Positions 22,089-26,309 of a stretch of 28,973 bases of DNA are shown one piece after another. The notes below the pieces were generated by a model that was not told the DNA's origin, made no database searches, and saw nothing but the letters and a program-made list of their open reading frames with translations. The stretch's first letter is position 1, and every line of letters starts with the position of its first letter. Source of the DNA: a virus; the IMG/VR virus record IMGVR_UViG_3300046507_000605, positions 1-28,973 of that record. One strand, 5' to 3'. The position numbers and the translations under genes are program-made.

Positions 22089-22206
22089 CAGTAGGAGATA
22101 TTAGAGCGCGAAACTGATTTAGTAGATCGGTTTCGTGCTCTTTGTTATAATTTACTAAGCGCTTGATGAGGGTATTTGAAATCTCAATTGTCTCAATATC
22201 TCCCAT
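22054..22206 (-). CDS. Small protein antisense to the repressor 3' end, 50 residues
   Basis: AAGGAGGGG lies 7 bases before ATG, a near-perfect ribosome site, and 50 codons follow. The gene runs leftward and its last 35 bases lie opposite the end of the repressor gene. The product starts MGDIETIEISNTLIKRLVNY and is helical and charged, with an A/S/T-rich end. No family recognised. Its transcript would pair with repressor mRNA, and the protein could be an antirepressor or partner; both are speculation. It also crosses the repressor terminator. Confidence 0.6.
   Translation of the reverse strand: MGDIETIEISNTLIKRLVNYNKEHETDLLNQFRALISPTATSAASKHEEQ
22103..22147 (+). terminator. Terminator of the repressor gene
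   Basis: AGAGCGCGAAAC pairs with GTTTCGTGCTCT (one G-T), then TTTGTT. The hairpin is inside the antisense small gene. Confidence 0.7.
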
Positions 22207-22272
22207 GCAGATCCCCTCCTTTCTAAAAGTGCCGATACAAACTTACATAAAATCTGTCGCAAAGGTTGGAAC

Positions 22273-22551
22273 ATGATGGCCTACTCCCGAGGGAGAGGGC
22301 GTCTCCAGTATTGGATCGACTTGCGGAAGATATCGCAAGTCGAGCTTTCTCGTCGATCTGGTTGGAGTGAAGTTAATCCTGATATCGGCTGGTCCCCGAG
22401 GATGATCTCACACTTTTGCCAGAACAAGAAAGCAATGCCGATCGAGGCTGTTTACACGTTTGGTGTAATCCTCAACATTCCTAATCCATTAGTCGATCTA
22501 TTCGATAGTTGGGATTGGGAAGGTAACGGAGACGCTCCACCGCGCCGGTGA
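22273..22551 (+). CDS. Second Xre-type HTH protein
   Basis: 92 residues; AAAGG lies 8 bases before ATG. HTH from about residue 8 to 72: LQYWIDLRKISQVELSRRSG, then SPRMISHFCQNKKAMPIEAV and VILNIPNPLVDLF. The tail (DSWDWEGNGDAPPRR) is short. The insertion EVNPDIGW between the two HTH halves is unusual but seen in other Bacillales relatives. It may be a Cro-like partner of the repressor. No clear promoter is seen, and the stop codon lies in a 14-bp palindrome. Confidence 0.75.
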   Translation: MMAYSRGRGRLQYWIDLRKISQVELSRRSGWSEVNPDIGWSPRMISHFCQNKKAMPIEAVYTFGVILNIPNPLVDLFDSWDWEGNGDAPPRR

Positions 22552-22559
22552 ATTCACCG
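22546..22559. terminator. Palindrome over the stop codon of the HTH gene
   Basis: CGGTGAATTCACCG is a perfect 14-bp palindrome with flanking GCG/CGC. It could end transcription or protect the mRNA; no T-run follows. Confidence 0.35.
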
Positions 22560-22721
22560 CGCACCCCCCGGTTGATTCAGAACCCCAAGGTTCCGAAGGT
22601 GTCGTCATTCATGCTTCCAACTACCTTCAACCGAGGTATCAGCTTTTACATTTTTAATATAACACAGGGACTCGTTCCCATTTGTCGAAATTCGCCGCAA
22701 TACCTAACATTGTCGTACTAG

Positions 22722-22751
22722 TTTACAGATCGTCCACTTCCATGCTATAAT
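22722..22751 (+). promoter_or_regulatory. Strong promoter pointing into the agr-like cassette (antisense)
   Basis: TTTACA (22722-22727), 18 bases, TATAAT (22746-22751), with an extended -10 (TGCTATAAT). It faces the 3' end of the leftward LytTR gene and no rightward gene follows, so it would make an antisense RNA. Confidence 0.55.
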
Positions 22752-22762
22752 TGACATTTTTT

Positions 22763-22801
22763 TACGAAAAGAAAAACGGCCTAGCTGAATGCTAGGCCGT
22801 T
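22763..22801 (-). terminator. Terminator of the agr-like operon
   Basis: On the minus strand AACGGCCTAGC pairs with GCTAGGCCGTT (11 bp, loop ATTCA), followed by TTTTTCTTTTCG. The stop codon of the LytTR gene is within the stem. Confidence 0.88.
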
Positions 22802-23533
22802 AACTATTTGGGAAACCATGCTGCGTTTGGTTCCTGGAATATCAACTGATGTTTCATCTTTAAAGCGGATGAAAGAAGCACCTGCCTGACTTTCCGTTAC
22901 ATCATCGACATAATCAATATTGACTAAAAGGCCACTATCGATCTTGACGAAGGTTGGGAACATTTCCGAACAAGTTTCCATCTTCAGGATAACTGTGAAT
23001 ATCCCTTTTGCTGTATGGAACCTCGGCACTTTGTAGTTGCTTTTAACTTCAAATGTGTCTATGTAACAAAGATCAGCAAGGGAGAACGTTCCGAAATCAT
23101 CTGTCACCTCATACCCATTCTCGTCCACAATCATCCCAACAAACTCTACGTCCAGCGGTATCTCCCGCAGCTCCTGGGTCATTGCAAGGTCGATCCGTCC
23201 TTTAGGAACCTGAATCTCTTTGGCTCCGTCGAACATGGCGATTGCTACCCCCGAGAATCTTTTCTGAGAAATATCCTTCACCTGTCTAGGATTAACCAGA
23301 TACTTCGTATCGACCGGAATGAAATTGTAACCTGAGAACAAATGCTTACAGGTTTCAAGTGTTAGCGGAACAGAATATTCATCGCCAGAGATAAGGTGGA
23401 AACCTGGTACGCAGTAATTCTTTTTGGGCCGCCAAGTTTTAATGTACTTTACCTGACCGCCCTTGAAGACTCCAAGCTTACCAGTTTCCTTATCCTTCAC
23501 AACTTCAACACCAAGAAATGTTCTTCTTATCAT
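22781..23533 (-). CDS. Regulator with two LytTR-like domains and no receiver
   Basis: 250 residues; ATG at 23533 has AAGGTG 7 bases before it (ATG at 23539 is too close). Two copies of a LytTR-like DNA-binding domain are seen, about residues 25-120 and 135-245. They share YIxTxxxKxNYxVPxFH, then a glycine, a TxETC / METC segment, and VNxxxVxD, the LytTR signature for the strand before the recognition part. There is no CheY-like receiver, unlike AgrA. Last gene of the agr-like operon, 11 bases after the AgrD-like gene. It probably binds DNA as a built-in dimer and controls phage genes in response to the peptide (inference). Confidence 0.8.
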   Translation of the reverse strand: MIRRTFLGVEVVKDKETGKLGVFKGGQVKYIKTWRPKKNYCVPGFHLISGDEYSVPLTLETCKHLFSGYNFIPVDTKYLVNPRQVKDISQKRFSGVAIAMFDGAKEIQVPKGRIDLAMTQELREIPLDVEFVGMIVDENGYEVTDDFGTFSLADLCYIDTFEVKSNYKVPRFHTAKGIFTVILKMETCSEMFPTFVKIDSGLLVNIDYVDDVTESQAGASFIRFKDETSVDIPGTKRSMVSQIVNGLAFS

Positions 23534-23544
23534 AAGCATGCACC

Positions 23545-23667
23545 TTACTTACGTTTCAGTTCTTGGGGCAGCTTTTGAGCGCCAACAACTGTCTTGTTGA
23601 TAGTTGCAAAACCATCAGCGCTTTTCTCCAGTCCTTTAGAGAACTGTTTAGCTAGTACTTTTTTCAT
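23545..23667 (-). CDS. agrD: AgrD-like signal peptide precursor, 40 residues
   Basis: A short gene starting inside the last codons of agrB (20-base overlap), with GGGGGTG before ATG. The product has the AgrD layout: an amphipathic basic helix (MKKVLAKQFSKGLEKSADG), a central segment (FATINKTVVGAQ), and the conserved tail KLPQELKRK, which corresponds to the xPxEL recognition tail cut by AgrB. There is no cysteine, so the usual thiolactone cannot form. A lactone through Ser or Thr, or a linear peptide, would be needed. Position between agrB and the regulator supports the call. Confidence 0.75.
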   Translation of the reverse strand: MKKVLAKQFSKGLEKSADGFATINKTVVGAQKLPQELKRK

Positions 23668-24205
23668 ACTTGTTCACCCCCTTCCATATTGGGACTATGA
23701 GAACACCCTGAACTAAAAAGGTAAGGGTGAGCACATCGGATTGGATAAAGATATTTGAAAAGACTAGCATCAGTGATATTACTTTCATAGCTGGATAATA
23801 TTTCGGGTTCATATTCGTCGTCTCCTCATCCATGTTTGGTGAGAATCTCAGGAAAATTAGACCCGTTATGATTGTCAATAATAGCACATATGTTCGCATT
23901 ATTTCAATATGTGGAATAGGTGCTATTAATGCTGCAGTCACGAACGAACAAAGTGTTAATGATTTGAAATGAAAACCTCCGGAGAAGAAACGAATGACAC
24001 AGAATGCAGTGAACGATACGATTGTCATTCCAAGTGAGTTAGTAAGCAAACCAGTAATGACAACAAGAACAGCTGTTAAAAAGAAATTTAGATAAACCCC
24101 TAACGCATACGCCATTACATTCACACTTGCAGTAATCCCCTCGGGATCTACAGCTTTTATTTTGTGAGCAATTGATCGGGATAGTGTCTCAATCAAATTG
24201 ACCAT
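23648..24205 (-). CDS. agrB: AgrB-type membrane peptidase
   Basis: 185 residues, with five or six membrane segments. The catalytic motif of AgrB is present: RFFSGGFHFKSLTLC, with His and Cys separated by six residues as in staphylococcal AgrB (H77, C84). It should cut and cyclise the AgrD-like peptide and help export it. The start is uncertain: ATG at 24205 touches the GAAAGG site, while TTG at 24196 has the better spacing. Overlaps the receptor gene before and the agrD gene after. Confidence 0.9.
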   Translation of the reverse strand: MVNLIETLSRSIAHKIKAVDPEGITASVNVMAYALGVYLNFFLTAVLVVITGLLTNSLGMTIVSFTAFCVIRFFSGGFHFKSLTLCSFVTAALIAPIPHIEIMRTYVLLLTIITGLIFLRFSPNMDEETTNMNPKYYPAMKVISLMLVFSNIFIQSDVLTLTFLVQGVLIVPIWKGVNKYEKSTS

Positions 24206-24860
24206 CCTTTCTGTTTGAGTAGTAATATAAGAAGCCGAATGCAATTAGTGCAAAGGGAAGGATACAGAGTGTGACAAGATGTACTATGGTGATCAGAGTC
24301 ATTGAGATAACAACAAGAACTGCAACAGTTGCTATCAGAATGTTTCTGTTTACCGGCGATAAAATGTCATCTTTAATATTGAAATCATGTGGAGGTTCAA
24401 TGATAAAGGAGAAACCTCTTCCGAATTTGTAAAATATAAAACCAATTATGTAGGATGCCGAAATGCTTGTGATCTGAATGAGACTAACTCCATATCCTTC
24501 CGCCTGGCTTATCACGTTGCTGTGAATGATTCCAGTTTGTGTCATAAACAGGATTATCAGAAGCTGCAAGGGAATATAAGCTCCGATCGCGGTAACTGTC
24601 ATGAATAAGGACCAATGCAGTTTATATTCGAATCCATATCTTAAAAACAAACTGAAGATAATCACTTGTACTGGTAAGTCAATCAGAGGAACGTCCAGTA
24701 CAATCCGAAATAAATAAGACACGATTGCGACTGTCACGCACCCAAGTACTATTGTTCGATGGTGTTTTAACATCGGTTGTCTATGTAGCTTTAACCCTAG
24801 AACAAAAACTGCTAAAGCATCAAAAACACTTAGAACAATGTACAAAACATCACTGATCAT
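24189..24860 (-). CDS. AgrC-like membrane receptor without kinase domain
   Basis: About 223 residues, nearly all membrane: seven hydrophobic segments (roughly residues 3-22, 35-57, 61-77, 82-107, 125-145, 173-195, 198-216). This matches the 6-7-TM sensor half of AgrC, but the protein stops after the last segment (YYYSNRKDGQFD). No DHp or ATPase domain is present here or in the next genes. It overlaps agrB in the same operon, so it likely senses the peptide. How it signals without a kinase is open: direct contact with the tandem LytTR protein or with a host kinase. ATG 24875 is an alternative start. Confidence 0.65.
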   Translation of the reverse strand: MISDVLYIVLSVFDALAVFVLGLKLHRQPMLKHHRTIVLGCVTVAIVSYLFRIVLDVPLIDLPVQVIIFSLFLRYGFEYKLHWSLFMTVTAIGAYIPLQLLIILFMTQTGIIHSNVISQAEGYGVSLIQITSISASYIIGFIFYKFGRGFSFIIEPPHDFNIKDDILSPVNRNILIATVAVLVVISMTLITIVHLVTLCILPFALIAFGFLYYYSNRKDGQFD

Positions 24861-25056
24861 CTCGGTCACCGTCATCCTTCTTCAGGCGATTTTCGCCGTA
24901 TTGTATCACGCTTGATTTCAAAAGAAGTAGTGCCCCACCTGAAGCTTCTCGATATGTGAGTTTGTTCATTTTACACAACCTTGATATTTGCCGTCGTGAT
25001 ACCTTAAGATGATCAGCAGCTTCTCCAGCAGTCATTACCTCATCCAAAGGATTCAA
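24850..25056 (-). CDS. Excisionase-type small HTH protein, first gene of the agr-like operon
   Basis: About 68 residues. TTG at 25056 is chosen, since AAGGAG lies 9 bases before it and the ATG at 25065 directly abuts the site. The domain is an HTH_17/MerR-like winged helix: MTAGEAADHLKVSRRQISRL, then KMNKLTYREASGGALLLLKS. The tail is acidic (KKDDGDRDDQ). It overlaps the receptor gene by 11 bases. It could bind the operators in its own promoter or act as an excision factor linked to the peptide signal (inference). Confidence 0.75.
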   Translation of the reverse strand: MNPLDEVMTAGEAADHLKVSRRQISRLCKMNKLTYREASGGALLLLKSSVIQYGENRLKKDDGDRDDQ

Positions 25057-25119
25057 TATAATCATCTCCTTTTTCCTGTATTTTCAGAACCTATGGGTTC
25101 CGATTTAGGTAAACAATAT

Positions 25120-25137
25120 GAGTCTCGTTCGAGACTC
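25120..25137. promoter_or_regulatory. Operator 1 of the agr-like operon
   Basis: GAGTCTCG-TT-CGAGACTC, arms of 8 bp. It lies downstream of the -10 of the leftward promoter and shares AGTCTC-N4-GAGACT with operator 2. Centres are 34 bp apart. Confidence 0.7.
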
Positions 25138-25146
25138 TGTAGTTAG

Positions 25147-25176
25147 ATAATACCAGTCTCAAATGAGACTTGTCAA
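25147..25176 (-). promoter_or_regulatory. Promoter of the agr-like operon with operator 2 in the spacer
   Basis: Minus-strand TTGACA, 18 bases, TATTAT, a strong sigma-A promoter. The spacer contains AGTCTC-ATTT-GAGACT on this strand (25155-25170). A repressor there would block polymerase directly. The regulator is unknown; candidates are the HTH proteins of this window or the LytTR protein. Confidence 0.8.
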
Positions 25177-25248
25177 ATATTTCTTTATAATATTAACAAA
25201 GCTACTTTTTCATTGCAGTAGATGTCGAAATAAATCGATTTATTTATC

Positions 25249-25278
25249 ATGACACGTATAGGCGCAATGTACTATAAT
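25249..25278 (+). promoter_or_regulatory. Divergent promoter for the 41-residue gene
   Basis: ATGACA, 18 bases, TATAAT, about 50 bases before the start codon at 25332. It lies back to back with the agr-like operon promoter, so shared control is possible. Confidence 0.65.
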
Positions 25279-25331
25279 ATTCCTTGAATATCATTATGAG
25301 GAGGCGGTTATTTGGAGGTGAAACTACATAT

Positions 25332-25457
25332 ATGGAGCAATCCTCTGAGCACGGTGAAGATCACCGTACTGAAAAATTAGATCAAAAAGACTCCTATGGG
25401 CAACAAAAAGAAAATGTTGATCTAATTGAAATTATTAAAAGACTAATGAATTCTTAA
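25332..25457 (+). CDS. Small hydrophilic peptide gene, 41 residues
   Basis: ATG at 25332 with GGAGGTG 11 bases before it, a slightly long distance. The product is very polar (MEQSSEHGEDHRTEKLDQKD) and ends in an amphipathic helix (VDLIEIIKRLMNS). An overlapping frame starts at TTG 25312 with its own GGAGG at ideal spacing and encodes 22 residues, possibly a leader. The product has no signal sequence. Placed opposite the agr-like operon behind a good promoter, it may be part of the circuit; function unknown. Confidence 0.5.
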   Translation: MEQSSEHGEDHRTEKLDQKDSYGQQKENVDLIEIIKRLMNS

Positions 25458-25543
25458 AAACGAAATTATCCCTGCGTCCTACGATGAGGGTTAGGGCGCA
25501 GAAGGGTTAATATATAGAAGGTATAGGAAGTCCACGGGCTGTA

Positions 25544-25561
25544 TATTGACTATAGTCAATA
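25544..25561. repeat. Perfect 18-bp palindrome
   Basis: TATTGACTATAGTCAATA, followed by seven A on the plus strand. It is a possible protein-binding site or, read leftward after T-run and hairpin, part of a terminator system. Confidence 0.5.
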
Positions 25562-25567
25562 AAAAAA

Positions 25568-25595
25568 CATTTTTTGTTTATTAAAACAAAAAATG
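25568..25595 (-). terminator. AT-rich 12-bp inverted repeat, possible leftward terminator
   Basis: CATTTTTTGTTT and AAACAAAAAATG around ATTA. On the minus strand it is followed by TTTTTTTATT, as in a weak AT-type terminator. Confidence 0.45.
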
Positions 25596-25874
25596 CAAAT
25601 TGTAATTCACAAATGTGTGCTTAGTCGAAACACATACATAAAATCTAATAGAGAGGCTTGCATCAGCATTTCGACTTGATTCTCTTGCTGAATGCCAAAT
25701 AAAGTGCGCGAAGCGCTGCCACAAGCGTAATATAAAATGAATAATGCTAGATAAATTGGTATTCAGAACTTTCAAACAAACAAAATATCTAAATTATGCT
25801 TTATTATGTGGCATAATAATGTATTACGTGTGTTTTGAAAACTCATTTACTTCAAAAATTCGTTCCTAAAACAC

Positions 25875-25920
25875 AGAAAAAAGTGCTCATAATTAAAATT
25901 CTTGGGCACTTTTTCTATTT
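25875..25920 (+). terminator. Terminator hairpin in the non-coding region
   Basis: AAAAAGTGC pairs with GCACTTTTT, with a 19-base loop, followed by TCTATTTT. No gene precedes it closely, so it may end a small rightward RNA. Confidence 0.6.
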
Positions 25921-25967
25921 TAAATTTACAGTTTCTAATTCGAAATGTGCTACATTACATCTCAAGG

Positions 25968-26003
25968 TAAAAAAAAATCTCCTAGCTTAATTGCCAGGAG
26001 ATT
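25968..26003 (-). terminator. Terminator of the ATPase operon
   Basis: AATCTCCT (25976-25983) pairs with AGGAGATT (25996-26003); on the minus strand at least eight T follow. The stop of the 25987 gene lies in the loop. Confidence 0.85.
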
Positions 26004-26250
26004 TTTCATTTTTGAATCGTGTTGCCATTTCATATATAAGTGCATCGGACATTGTGGATACATCAGGTGTTTTTTTGCGTTCATTTTCAAATCGATCACA
26101 TAATTTGTAGAATGTGTTGTTGTCTTCTACAATTTCTTCATCACTACTTAGTTCCTTATCACCTTCAAATGCTTCACATAATTCTTGATTACTCAGCTTT
26201 TCGAGGAAGGCTTTTATTTCATCCTCAGTAGCCCAGATCGTCTTAATCAC
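25987..26250 (-). CDS. Small acidic protein, 87 residues
   Basis: Starts at GTG 26250 with AAGGAG 8 bases upstream. The product is acidic and helical (WATEDEIKAFLEKLSNQELC at the start, later FYKLCDRFENERKKTPDVS) with no membrane segment. No family recognised. Last gene of the operon with the large ATPase, directly followed by the terminator, so possibly a cofactor of that system. Confidence 0.65.
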   Translation of the reverse strand: MIKTIWATEDEIKAFLEKLSNQELCEAFEGDKELSSDEEIVEDNNTFYKLCDRFENERKKTPDVSTMSDALIYEMATRFKNEKSPGN

Positions 26251-26309
26251 CTAACCAGCTCCTTTATTCAGATAAGAAATACTTCAACCAAATACAAGAT
26301 AATTCCTCC

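Larger units (their letters stand above)
25458..25967. other. AT-rich, palindrome-rich non-coding region
   Basis: About 510 bases without a convincing gene. There is a 10-bp stem CTGCGTCCTA/TTAGGGCGCAG near 25472-25502, a perfect palindrome TATTGACTATAGTCAATA (25544-25561), and a 12-bp inverted repeat CATTTTTTGTTT/AAACAAAAAATG (25568-25595). A further stem, ATTATGC/GCATAAT, lies near 25793-25817, and a bidirectional terminator at 25875-25920. A minus frame of 64 codons lacks a ribosome site. It could hold a small RNA or a replication or transfer site; neither is shown. Confidence 0.4.

Noticed and set aside
22781-25065. Arbitrium (AimR-AimP) system
   Set aside because: No TPR receptor and no exported SAIRGA-like peptide gene; the proteins are AgrB/AgrD/LytTR-type instead.
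25581-25775. 64-codon leftward frame
   Set aside because: TTG start without ribosome site and a composition unlike neighbouring genes; region is non-coding.
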